Assembly (NCBI RefSeq): GCF_015207655.1
Contig: NZ_JADEWN010000057.1
Coordinates: forward strand, 1-41,699
Direction: 5' to 3'
DNA length: 41,699 nt
From: Gloeocapsopsis crepidinum LEGE 06123
GTDB taxonomy: Bacteria; Cyanobacteriota; Cyanobacteriia; Cyanobacteriales; Chroococcidiopsidaceae
Under the pieces are notes generated by a model. The model searched no databases and was not told where the DNA came from. It worked only from the letters and a program-made list of their open reading frames with translations. A program made the position numbers and the translations under genes. Below are positions 17,937 through 24,829 of this stretch, in pieces (the stretch's first letter is position 1; the number at the start of each line of letters is the position of its first letter).

Positions 17937-18533
17937 ATGTCAAATGAGCAATTAGATTCAGGGTTTACACTGATAGAAGTTATTGTAGTTACCTTAGTTA
18001 TTGGAATTTTATCGGCGATCGCAGTACCATCTTGGTTAGGTTTTGTGAATCGTCAACGGATAAGTGCTGTCAACGAATCAATTTTACGAACTTTACAAAA
18101 CGCCCAGCAAGAAGCTAGAAAGCAAAAAATTAGTTATAGTGTCAGCTTTAGAACTAACAATCAAATTCCTCAAGTCGCAATTCATCCTATGGGTACTACA
18201 CCAAGTAATACAGATTGGAAACCATTGACTGAAGACTTAGGAATTAACCCCCAACAAATTCTGCTAGGAACTAATTTAAATGGTGACAGCATTGCGAATA
18301 CTGCCATAACTTATGCAGCAAATACAACACAAACAATTAGTTTTGATTTCAGAGGTAACTTACCACGCGATGCTAGTTTTAGCGAAACTAATCCTTTAAT
18401 TGTTACTGTAGCCCAACCTGGTAATAATTCCACACAACCTCTAGCAGGAACAAGACGATGTGTAGTCGTCAGAACTCTTCTGGGAGCAATGCAAATAGGT
18501 AGAGAAGACCAGTGTAACGCTGGTAGCAGCTAA
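17937..18533 (+). CDS. hpsD: Third pseudopilin of the hps locus (GspH/FimT-like), copy 2 (198 aa)
   Basis: Short leader ending SG9, then FTLIE14 and the helix VIVVTLVIGILSAIAVPSWL, followed by the GspH/FimT-type pattern (LRTLQNAQQEARKQKISYSVSF). The end of the protein (RRCVVVRTLLGAMQIGREDQC) corresponds to that of copy 1 (KRCVIVSTLIGGMRTAKDNKC). A 122-base gap precedes it, much longer than the 14 bases in copy 1, so it might have extra regulation or simply a decayed spacer. Confidence 0.78.
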   Translation: MSNEQLDSGFTLIEVIVVTLVIGILSAIAVPSWLGFVNRQRISAVNESILRTLQNAQQEARKQKISYSVSFRTNNQIPQVAIHPMGTTPSNTDWKPLTEDLGINPQQILLGTNLNGDSIANTAITYAANTTQTISFDFRGNLPRDASFSETNPLIVTVAQPGNNSTQPLAGTRRCVVVRTLLGAMQIGREDQCNAGSS

Positions 18534-18863
18534 GACTGTTTGTCAAATCTCTTAGGGGAAACGTTTGCATACGTGGCGTCAGACTGACGTGGAGTTGAGG
18601 AAGACAATCAACATAAATTTTTACTAATCACTTAGCTCTCTCTTGCTCAAGTGACTACTGACGCTTGCTCTATGAGCACATGGCATTAGCCGACTCTAAT
18701 TCTCTACTTAAAAGCGTTTGGCAAGTGTGAACTTTAGCTAACGTTATGTATTATTACATTAATCAAGTCTCAGATCCTTATCAAAAGTAAACAAATTGCT
18801 CAGTGACATGATATTGATATTAGAGCAGCTTAATCTCTAACTGTCACTTAACAATCATTCATT
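18534..18863. other. Intergenic region with a short perfect palindrome; no gene seen
   Basis: About 330 bases between the end of the hps operon and the small gene at 18864. At 18577-18589 lies CGTCAG-A-CTGACG, a perfect inverted repeat with a single central base, itself framed by ACGT on both sides (18571-18590). It has no T-run, so it looks more like a protein-binding site than a terminator. An AT-rich repeated ATGATATTGATATTAG stretch at about 18808-18823 precedes the next gene. Confidence 0.4.
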
Positions 18864-19064
18864 ATGGGTTTTGCAGATGTATCCATTGCAGAATTAGCAA
18901 CGGACTACAACCTCACAGTAGAAGAAGTATTTTCTTTGTGCGATCGGCTGGGTATTGCTTATAAGTCCTCTAAGACTCGTCTACCCTTGGAGGATGCCAA
19001 AGCAATTATCTCTCACGTAATCGAGAAGAATAACTCAGATTCTCAAGGGGAGGCTAGTTCATGA
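18864..19064 (+). CDS. Small protein with an IF2_N-like helical domain (66 aa)
   Basis: Residues 5-55 (VSIAELATDYNLTVEEVFSLCDRLGIAYKSSKTRL...EDAKAII) match the compact helical fold at the N-terminus of translation initiation factor IF-2: an IAELA-type helix, a turn, VxxxCxxLGI, then a C-terminal helix. It is too short to be IF-2 itself. It precedes psbV on the same strand, 122 bases away; my impression that such a small gene near psbV occurs in other cyanobacteria is unverified. A nucleic-acid or protein-binding role is a guess. Confidence 0.65.
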   Translation: MGFADVSIAELATDYNLTVEEVFSLCDRLGIAYKSSKTRLPLEDAKAIISHVIEKNNSDSQGEASS

Positions 19065-19186
19065 CATCGAGTCAGAACCTAAAATCAAGCAGTCGGAATT
19101 TCGCCTTCGCTGTGAGTGAGAGTACAAGAAGGGATTGAGTTACCACGATAAAGCTGTGTTGAGGTCGAAATTTTTAAGAGGAAACA

Positions 19187-19678
19187 ATGTTTAAAAGATT
19201 CATCGGGCTTGCGGTGGCTACTATATTGTTGACATTCGGATTGATTGTTAACAATGCAGCCGCAGTGGAACTAAGCGAAGCAGTGCGAACAGTACCGCTG
19301 AATGATCAAGGTGATACCACTGTGCTGAGCCTCAAACAAGTCCAAGAAGGTAAACGCTTATTTAACTTTGCTTGTGCGCAGTGTCACGCAGGAGGTGTAA
19401 CTAAGACAAACCAAAACGTCGGGCTTGACCCTGAAACTCTTGCTTTAGCAACACCACCCCGCAACAATATTGAGGGACTTGTGGATTATATGCACAATCC
19501 CACCACCTACGATGGTGAAGAAGAAATTGCGGAGTTGCATCCTAGCACTAAGAGTGCAGATATTTACCCAGCAATGCGCAATCTTACCGAAGATGACTTA
19601 GTGGCGATCGCAGGTCATGTGCTGTTGCAACCAAAAATTGTTGGCGATCGCTGGGGCGGCGGCAAGATTTACTACTAA
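19187..19678 (+). CDS. psbV: Photosystem II cytochrome c-550 (163 aa precursor)
   Basis: Extrinsic lumenal c-type cytochrome that stabilises the Mn4CaO5 cluster of photosystem II. A Sec signal peptide occupies residues 1-26 (cleaved after NNAAA), and the mature start VELSEAVRTVPL is typical. The haem site is C63-A-Q-C66-H67. The second axial ligand should be H118 in AELHP. The C-terminus WGGGKIYY is characteristic of the family. Ribosome site AGAGGAA lies just before ATG 19187. It is first in a row of four lumenal electron carriers. Confidence 0.97.
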   Translation: MFKRFIGLAVATILLTFGLIVNNAAAVELSEAVRTVPLNDQGDTTVLSLKQVQEGKRLFNFACAQCHAGGVTKTNQNVGLDPETLALATPPRNNIEGLVDYMHNPTTYDGEEEIAELHPSTKSADIYPAMRNLTEDDLVAIAGHVLLQPKIVGDRWGGGKIYY

Positions 19679-19695
19679 ACTCTTGTCAACAAGCG

Positions 19696-19771
19696 ATTAG
19701 CTTTTAGCAATTAGCTTTTAGCGCAACCCTGAATAGTTAGCCAACTAGATCAAACCTAAGAGCTAATTGCT
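19696..19771. repeat. Tandem repeat and inverted repeat downstream of psbV
   Basis: ATTAGCTTTTAGC occurs twice in tandem (19696-19708 and 19710-19722). Part of the second unit, AGCAATTAGCT (19706-19716), is complemented exactly by AGCTAATTGCT at 19761-19771, followed by TTTTCTGTT. It could form a long-loop (44-base) stem ending transcription after psbV. It could also belong to the low-complexity TTAGC-type repeats common between cyanobacterial genes. Confidence 0.5.
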
Positions 19772-19876
19772 TTTCTGTTATTTAGACAGTGAAAGTCAGC
19801 AGATTTAAATTTTTCCTACGAGTATCTCGATTTCTAGCCAATAATCTTACATTAATCGTGTTTCAAGCTTAAATAA

Positions 19877-20374
19877 ATGTTAAGTACAAGCTGTGTGCGC
19901 CGTCTAGTTATATTTTTGTCTATCGTTGTCGTTTCGTTGTTACAGATGACTCCCTCAGCAACTGCTGCGGCTATCGACCCTTATCTTGCACGATATCTAC
20001 GGCTTACAGAACCAATTGCTCTTGAAGTGGATGAACAAGGCACTACTCGCGATTTTTCCCTCGAAGAAATATCTCAAGGCAAAGTGCTGTTTGAAAACAA
20101 CTGCTTAAACTGTCATGTAGGTGGTGCTACTCTTCCAGATCCTCAAACATCGCTTGCACTAGACAAGCTCAAAGGAGCAAACCCTCCAAGAGATAATGTC
20201 GGCAATCTCGTTGCTTTTCTTCGCCAACCGATGGTTTACGATGGCTCAGAAGAAACATACTGGTGTCGCCAAGTACCTGAATCTTGGATGACTCAGGAGG
20301 AAGTAGAAAGCTTAGCTGCGTTTGTCCTCACAGCAGCACAGAAGGCTAGAGGATGGGGTACAGAAAGCTTTTAA
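19877..20374 (+). CDS. psbV2: PsbV2-type low-potential cytochrome c (165 aa precursor)
   Basis: Paralogue of cytochrome c-550 encoded just downstream of psbV, as in thermophilic cyanobacteria. An N-terminal signal peptide (about 1-32) precedes IDPYLARYLRL. The haem motif is C76-L-N-C79-H80. Where PsbV has a His axial ligand, this protein has Cys in YWC130RQVPESW. In the Thermosynechococcus PsbV2 structure the haem iron is bound by His and Cys, so this residue is the expected second ligand. The gene lies 198 bases after psbV and 116 before petE. The physiological role of PsbV2 is not settled; it can partly replace PsbV. Confidence 0.9.
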   Translation: MLSTSCVRRLVIFLSIVVVSLLQMTPSATAAAIDPYLARYLRLTEPIALEVDEQGTTRDFSLEEISQGKVLFENNCLNCHVGGATLPDPQTSLALDKLKGANPPRDNVGNLVAFLRQPMVYDGSEETYWCRQVPESWMTQEEVESLAAFVLTAAQKARGWGTESF

Positions 20375-20490
20375 CTGAATTTTCCTGATTTTTTTTAATA
20401 ATAAAAAATGTATCTATGACAACTCGTCGTACTTGGTGTTTGTTTTTATTTAAAATTAAATAGCGACAATAAACTTCTTTGGAGAAAACT

Positions 20491-20910
20491 ATGAAATCTA
20501 TTGCTGCAACTTTGCGGCGCTTTGGTACAGTTGTCTTAGCACTCGTACTCGTTGTTGGTAGCTTTGCGTTCTTTGCTCCTACAGCAGCAGCTGAAACTTA
20601 CCAAGTCAAACTAGGTTCTGATAAAGGAATGTTAGTTTTCGATCCGGCAAAACTCACAATCAAGCCTGGTGACACAGTTGAATGGATAAACAACAAAGTA
20701 CCTCCCCATAACGTTGTCTTCGATGCAGCTAATAATCCTACTAAGAGTGCAGATTTAGCGAAAGGTCTGTCTCACAAGCAGTTGCTCATGACTCCTGGTC
20801 AACAAGTTAAGACTACCTTCCCAGAAGATGCACCCGCAGGTGACTACACCTACTACTGCGAACCCCACCGTGGTGCTGGGATGATTGGCAAAATTACCGT
20901 TGAAGGCTAA
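20491..20910 (+). CDS. petE: Plastocyanin precursor (139 aa)
   Basis: Small blue copper protein carrying electrons in the thylakoid lumen from cytochrome b6f to photosystem I. The signal peptide is residues 1-34 (cleaved after TAAA). Copper ligands are H73, C123, H126 and M131, which become H39, C89, H92 and M97 after processing, the textbook set. ATG 20491 is chosen because GGAGAA lies 4-9 bases upstream; an in-frame TTG at 20479 would include that ribosome site. A strong terminator follows, so it is likely a separate transcript from petJ. Copper control is known for this gene in other species, but no site was recognised here. Confidence 0.97.
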   Translation: MKSIAATLRRFGTVVLALVLVVGSFAFFAPTAAAETYQVKLGSDKGMLVFDPAKLTIKPGDTVEWINNKVPPHNVVFDAANNPTKSADLAKGLSHKQLLMTPGQQVKTTFPEDAPAGDYTYYCEPHRGAGMIGKITVEG

Positions 20911-20967
20911 TTATGCTGCTTGCGTGTTCAGTGGCATAAATTAACCTTGTACAGAGCATCGCTGTTG

Positions 20968-21006
20968 ATGCCTCAAGAGTCATATAATAAACTCTTGGGG
21001 CATTTT
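20968..21006 (+). terminator. Rho-independent terminator after petE
   Basis: A 13-base stem: ATGCCTCAAGAGT (20968-20980) pairs with ACTCTTGGGGCAT (20991-21003) with one G-U wobble, across a 10-base AT loop, followed by TTTT. It lies 57 bases after the plastocyanin stop and 33 bases before the petJ start. Confidence 0.85.
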
Positions 21007-21038
21007 GATTAGCTGAACCAAGCCTGACGAGGAATGTC

Positions 21039-21371
21039 TTGAAAAAATTACTATTGCTTGTCGTGCTAGCGATCGCTATTTCAATTTTTGGGACAACGCA
21101 CGCCGCTATAGCAGACGAAACAACCAACGGTGCTAGGATTTTTCAAAATTACTGTTGGGCGTGTCACATGGGCGGTGGTAACGTGATTATTGCCTACAAA
21201 ACCTTGAAGTTACCAGCCCTAGAAAAATACAAGATGAACTCAATGGTTGCGATTGTTAATCAAGTCCGCAACGGTAAAAGTGCTATGCCCGCTTTTCGAG
21301 GTCGATTGAGCGATCGCGAAATTCAAGATGTGGCAGCGTATGTTCTGCTCAAAGCTGATATAGGATGGTAA
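21039..21371 (+). CDS. petJ: Cytochrome c6 precursor (110 aa)
   Basis: Soluble class I cytochrome c of the lumen, able to replace plastocyanin between cytochrome b6f and photosystem I. The signal peptide is about residues 1-25 (cut after THAAIA). The haem site is C39-W-A-C42-H43, and Met83 in KSAMPAF is the expected axial ligand. The protein ends in the usual C-terminal Gly-Trp. Translation starts at TTG 21039 behind a GAGGA site. It follows petE directly; the two carriers are alternatives and are usually encoded apart. Confidence 0.95.
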   Translation: MKKLLLLVVLAIAISIFGTTHAAIADETTNGARIFQNYCWACHMGGGNVIIAYKTLKLPALEKYKMNSMVAIVNQVRNGKSAMPAFRGRLSDREIQDVAAYVLLKADIGW

Positions 21372-21486
21372 AGAAACTAGCCTAATGATGCTCTATACGT
21401 TGACTTATATAATCCAGATCGCTCTGAAAATAGGGAGCAATACCTTAATTAATTATTGGAAAGTTGAACCTGGGGCACTTGCTGAT

Positions 21487-22182
21487 TCAGTTTTCCAGTT
21501 TTAATCGAGCCTTCGTCTCTCTTGTTTGGGCTAGAAATGCATCGAGAAGCGGCTTGCCAAACTGGATTAATGGTTGCACGATTTCCTTGCCCGCCGTTTC
21601 TGGTGTGCCTGCATTGAAAGGTGGCTCAGGTGTGTATTCCATCATCAATTGAGTCATTTTCGCGATCTCTTCACCGCAAAGCAAACCCAATAGCGTTAAG
21701 CCAAAATCAATTCCTGATGTGACACCAGCTCCTGTCACTCGATTACGATCAATCACAACCCGTTGAGGAATCACTTCGACCCCCAGCATTACCAGTTGAT
21801 CTCGAAATGCCCAATGGCAAGTTGCTTTGTAGCCTTGCAGCAAACCAGCCGCCGCCAAGACCATTGAACCTGTACATACGCTTGTCACATATTGAGCAGA
21901 GATTGACTGTTGTTGCAGGAATGACAAGATTTCAGCATCTTTCACGATCGCAGTCTGCCCGATACCACCACCTGGTACACAAATCACGTCCAAAGGAGGG
22001 CAATCCGCAAGCATGACGGTTGGTATAAGGGTCAAGCCTTCGTTAGTGGCGATTGGTGTCAATGTTTTCCAGATTAAATGTAGTTGTGTGTTGGGTGGAA
22101 ATGCTAGAACTTGATAAGCTCCCATCACGTCGAGTTGAACCACACCTGGATAAATAAGAAAGCCAATTTGCAGTTGGGTCAT
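21487..22182 (-). CDS. inhA: DJ-1/PfpI family protein, isonitrile hydratase-like (231 aa)
   Basis: DJ-1/PfpI fold enzyme. From memory, the sequence resembles isonitrile (isocyanide) hydratase of Pseudomonas in length and motifs: QLDVMG with Asp18, DVICVPGGG, VTSVC103TGS with the nucleophilic-elbow Cys followed by Thr104, AAGLLQGYKAT-HW, and GIDFGLTLL. The expected reaction is hydration of an isonitrile to an N-substituted formamide. The fold also occurs as the N-terminal domain of GlxA-type regulators, but no AraC domain is attached here. It is divergently transcribed from a LuxR-type regulator 91 bases away, which probably controls it. The substrate in this organism is unknown. Confidence 0.78.
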   Translation of the reverse strand: MTQLQIGFLIYPGVVQLDVMGAYQVLAFPPNTQLHLIWKTLTPIATNEGLTLIPTVMLADCPPLDVICVPGGGIGQTAIVKDAEILSFLQQQSISAQYVTSVCTGSMVLAAAGLLQGYKATCHWAFRDQLVMLGVEVIPQRVVIDRNRVTGAGVTSGIDFGLTLLGLLCGEEIAKMTQLMMEYTPEPPFNAGTPETAGKEIVQPLIQFGKPLLDAFLAQTRETKARLKLEN

Positions 22183-22273
22183 GGTCTACAGTTGCTTGAG
22201 ATTTCCAATTGTGGAACGATTGTAGGGAAAGTCAGTTGCTGCGACTAGTCCTCAAGTGGGTACACTTCAACAC

Positions 22274-22990
22274 ATGGATCATTCTCTTCACCATTTATTT
22301 CAAGCAATCGCTACGGCACCCACTGAACAAGCGTTACGGTTTAGATTTATGGATGGTGTTAGCGGATACTTTGGAGTACAACGTTGGGGAATTTATCTTC
22401 TGGACGTAGAGAACCGCCCAGCTAGTATTGATGTCAAGGGCGTTTCAGATACGTTCGTTGAACAGTATCAAAAGTTTGGGAAATTCGTTGATCCAGTTTT
22501 ACAATATGTTGTAAGATATCATGCTCCAGCCCATGAGGAGTTAGTTTTGCCAAAGGGAACTTGGAAGCAGAGTGAATTGTACAAAAGATGTTGTTCTATA
22601 TGCGATCATGAGCATATTATGACTGGTCCAATTGTTGGGCAAGGACAGTTAATCGGTACAGTGAACTTTGCTCGAATTGGCAATACTCCTGCATTTAATC
22701 AACTTGATTTGGCTAGTTTTGGCGCAGTTTGCACGCATTTTTCTGCACGTCTTGCTGAGTTGCGCAAACAACCTTCAGTCATTCCGAATCCACTTTTTAA
22801 ACGTCTCACACCTAGAGAAATTCAAATTGCTAAGCTCGTTGCTAAAGGTCTGACCAATGCAGAAATCGGTGCAGAGTTATGGATAACACAAAATTCTGTT
22901 AAACAAGCCCTAAAGCGCATTTTTCGGAAATTGGAAGTTTCTACTCGGACAGAAATGGTGGCAAAATTGCGCGATCTTCTTCAATCATGA
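22274..22990 (+). CDS. LuxR-family transcriptional regulator (238 aa)
   Basis: A two-part protein. The N-terminal sensor region (about 1-165) looks GAF- or autoinducer-domain-like, with GYFGVQRWGIYLLD, several His/Cys residues (HEHIMTGPIVG) and GTVNFAR. The C-terminal LuxR-type helix-turn-helix (about 177-238) reads LTPREIQIAKLVAKGLTNAEIG...NSVKQALKRIFRKLEV. ATG 22274 is preferred; GTG 22256 would add six residues. It is divergent from the isonitrile-hydratase-like gene. No phosphorylation-receiver motif is present, so a small-molecule signal is more likely than a kinase. Confidence 0.8.
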   Translation: MDHSLHHLFQAIATAPTEQALRFRFMDGVSGYFGVQRWGIYLLDVENRPASIDVKGVSDTFVEQYQKFGKFVDPVLQYVVRYHAPAHEELVLPKGTWKQSELYKRCCSICDHEHIMTGPIVGQGQLIGTVNFARIGNTPAFNQLDLASFGAVCTHFSARLAELRKQPSVIPNPLFKRLTPREIQIAKLVAKGLTNAEIGAELWITQNSVKQALKRIFRKLEVSTRTEMVAKLRDLLQS

Positions 22991-23050
22991 AAGAAACTGG
23001 GCAAATGGTGCAAGATTGCCAGTCGATGAAGCGAACAGTTAAGACTTGAT

Positions 23051-23101
23051 GGGCTTGCCAAGGTTATCTGCTACTGCTTAAGGTCACTAGACCGCAAGCC
23101 C
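23051..23101. repeat. Inverted repeat in the gap after the LuxR gene
   Basis: GGGCTTGC (23051-23058) and GCAAGCCC (23094-23101) are perfect complements separated by 35 bases. It might be a structured transcript end for the LuxR gene (stop at 22990) or part of a small RNA. There is no following T-run. The remaining sequence between 22991 and 23171 shows no gene. Confidence 0.4.
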
Positions 23102-23171
23102 TCAGTTGGATATTAGCTTAAACTTGCTAGTAAGGCGTTTAGAAGTAACCTTGCACAGTCAAGGAGTTGTA

Positions 23172-23211
23172 ACGACAATTTATAACTACAATTGGCTATT
23201 GTAGCTGTCGT
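23172..23211. promoter_or_regulatory. Nested palindrome, likely operator of the BrnT/BrnA operon
   Basis: Inner arms CTACAAT (23186-23192) and ATTGTAG (23198-23204) flank a 5-base centre. Outer arms ACGACA (23172-23177) and TGTCGT (23206-23211) extend it. It ends seven bases before the brnT start. Type II antitoxins of this class repress their own promoter, so this is the natural binding site; that assignment is inference from position and symmetry. Confidence 0.6.
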
Positions 23212-23217
23212 TTAGTC

Positions 23218-23493
23218 ATGGAATACGAATCGGATGAAGCACAGCGTCTTATCAATCTTCGCAAACACGGGATTGATCTTACCGATGTCCCCACTGTATT
23301 TGATGGCGATATTTTGACTGTTGAGGATAATCGCTACAACTATGGAGAGCAGCGGTTTGTCACATTTGGTTTGTTGCAAGGGCGAGTGATTGCCGTTGTC
23401 CATACAGAGCGTAATAATTGTACCCGTATTATTTCTGCAAGAAAGGCAACGAAATATGAACAACGAGTCTACTTCGAGCAACTCTCAAACTGA
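23218..23493 (+). CDS. brnT: BrnT-family ribonuclease toxin (91 aa)
   Basis: Small type II toxin. Features fitting BrnT are the N-terminal YESDEAQRLINLRKHGIDL (family pattern W/Y-x-DEA...N-x-x-KHG), VFDGDILTVEDNRYNYGEQRFVTFG, the strand GRVIAVVHTER and the ending IISARKATKYEQRVY. The length is normal. It is the first gene of a two-gene operon; the antitoxin gene begins inside its last 38 bases. It lies immediately downstream of a strong palindrome. Confidence 0.9.
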   Translation: MEYESDEAQRLINLRKHGIDLTDVPTVFDGDILTVEDNRYNYGEQRFVTFGLLQGRVIAVVHTERNNCTRIISARKATKYEQRVYFEQLSN

Positions 23494-23725
23494 CTGGCAG
23501 CGCCTAGATGCCATGACGGATGAAGATATTGGTTTATCAGACTGTCCAGAGATTACGCCGGAAATGTTTGCAAAAGCAGTAGTGCGGCGTGTACCTAGTG
23601 CAACTAAAACTCAAGTTACACTCCGCATTGATAGCGATGTATTAGAGTGGTTTAAGTCTCAAGGGCGGGGCTATCAAACACAAATTAATCAATTACTACG
23701 AGCTTACATGGAAGCGCATCAGTAG
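23456..23725 (+). CDS. brnA: BrnA-family antitoxin (89 aa)
   Basis: Partner of the upstream toxin. The start is set at ATG 23456 (MNNESTSSNSQTDWQRLDAM), 38 bases inside the toxin gene; a longer frame from 23390 would be mostly overlap. The C-terminal part TKTQVTLRIDSDVLEWFKSQGRGYQTQINQLLRAYMEAH is the ribbon-helix-helix DNA-binding domain typical of BrnA. The N-terminal MTDEDIGLSDCPEITPEMF is the usual toxin-binding arm. It is expected to neutralise BrnT and to repress the operon. Confidence 0.9.
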   Translation: MNNESTSSNSQTDWQRLDAMTDEDIGLSDCPEITPEMFAKAVVRRVPSATKTQVTLRIDSDVLEWFKSQGRGYQTQINQLLRAYMEAHQ

Positions 23726-23837
23726 CCACTAGCCGTTAGTTACTTGCTCTTGGATAATTGCCAAAACTAGCCACTAGTTAGAAGATATAAATTAAAAAAT
23801 TGGTTATTGTGATTGCCAGTTTCTCACAACAAATTGC

Positions 23838-24551
23838 ATGGTTCCTATTCGAGATAACAATCCTACGTCAATTACGCCTTATGTTACCTACGGGCTAATT
23901 GCTGCAAACGTTCTTGCTTTCTTGTACGAAGCAAGTTTGCCTCCACAACAACTTGATGCCTTTTTCCATTTAGCTGCAATTGTACCGCGTGAGTTGTCCG
24001 CCAGCTTTGCTGGAATTCCGGTAAATCAGCCTGTACCAGAGTGGGCGACGTTAATTACATCGCAGTTCCTCCACGGTGGTCTTTTGCATTTAGGAGGTAA
24101 TATGCTGTTTTTATGGATTTTTGGCAATAATGTAGAAGATCGTTTAGGACATTTCAAGTTTTTGTTTTTCTACCTAGCTTGCGGTGTTTTAGCAGGCTTA
24201 GCCCAGTGGTTCTTTTCACAAGGTTCGACAGTTCCTTCTTTGGGTGCAAGTGGCGCGATCGCAGGTGTCATGGGAGCCTATATTATCCGCTTCCCAAAAG
24301 CTGAAGTATTAACGTTAATTCCTTTAGGATTTTACTTTCCTGCCGTGCGCCTTCCGGCATTTTATTTTCTCGGTTTCTGGTTTCTCCAACAAGCTATTTA
24401 TGGAGTTGCGAGTTTAGAAGCCCGCACAAATATCGGTATGGAAAGCGGTGGTATTGCTTACTGGGCACACGCTGGTGGTTTCGTGTTTGGAGCAATTTTA
24501 GGTCCAGTATTAGGCTTATTTAAAGGCGATTCGCAGCAAGAATATCTCTAA
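23838..24551 (+). CDS. Rhomboid intramembrane serine protease, copy 1 (237 aa)
   Basis: Six or more hydrophobic segments with the rhomboid signatures: HGGLLHLGGN88, the catalytic Ser138 in GAS138GAIAG, and the catalytic His211 in AH211AGG near the end. These proteases cut substrates within or next to membrane helices. The N-terminus MVPIRDNNPTSITPYVTY is almost the same as in the next gene (24830-25522), so the two are tandem paralogues. The length matches cyanobacterial family members that lack extra domains. No substrate is known. Confidence 0.93.
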   Translation: MVPIRDNNPTSITPYVTYGLIAANVLAFLYEASLPPQQLDAFFHLAAIVPRELSASFAGIPVNQPVPEWATLITSQFLHGGLLHLGGNMLFLWIFGNNVEDRLGHFKFLFFYLACGVLAGLAQWFFSQGSTVPSLGASGAIAGVMGAYIIRFPKAEVLTLIPLGFYFPAVRLPAFYFLGFWFLQQAIYGVASLEARTNIGMESGGIAYWAHAGGFVFGAILGPVLGLFKGDSQQEYL

Positions 24552-24553
24552 AC

Positions 24554-24592
24554 ACAGAATGTAAAGGGAAACCGTTTTCCTTTTACTTCTGT
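24554..24592 (+). terminator. Possible terminator or attenuator hairpin after rhomboid copy 1
   Basis: Imperfect stem: ACAGAATGTAAAGGGAAA against TTTTCCTTTTACTTCTGT with a very short loop, beginning two bases after the stop codon. The stem is AU-rich and a clean T-run is lacking, so termination efficiency is uncertain. The rest of the gap to 24829 (about 240 bases) holds no gene that I can see and presumably the promoter of the second rhomboid. Confidence 0.5.
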
Positions 24593-24829
24593 AAGCAAAT
24601 TTTGATAAAAAATTACATAGGATAGTTTTAAAACTTAGTAACTATCGCCACTTCTTCGGATAGACAACACCCCAATTGTCTAATTCTTGCATCTCAAACA
24701 GTATTAACATTAAAGCTACATACTCGCAAACAACACGGAGTTTAGCTTTTAGTTATCATGAATAACTAGTGGTGGTAAAGAGGCAGACGATACATTAGCA
24801 TTTGTATTTGACGAATAGGAAGCAAATCT

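Noticed and set aside
18808-18823. ATGATATTGATATTAG as a Fur box
   Set aside because: It fits only part of the Fur hexamer pattern, and the downstream genes are not iron genes.
20894-21127. 77-codon minus-strand frame over the petE-petJ gap
   Set aside because: It covers a strong terminator and the petJ signal peptide; no protein-like content.
23212-23481. 89-codon minus-strand frame opposite brnT
   Set aside because: Antisense shadow; the plus strand has clear BrnT motifs and a coupled antitoxin.
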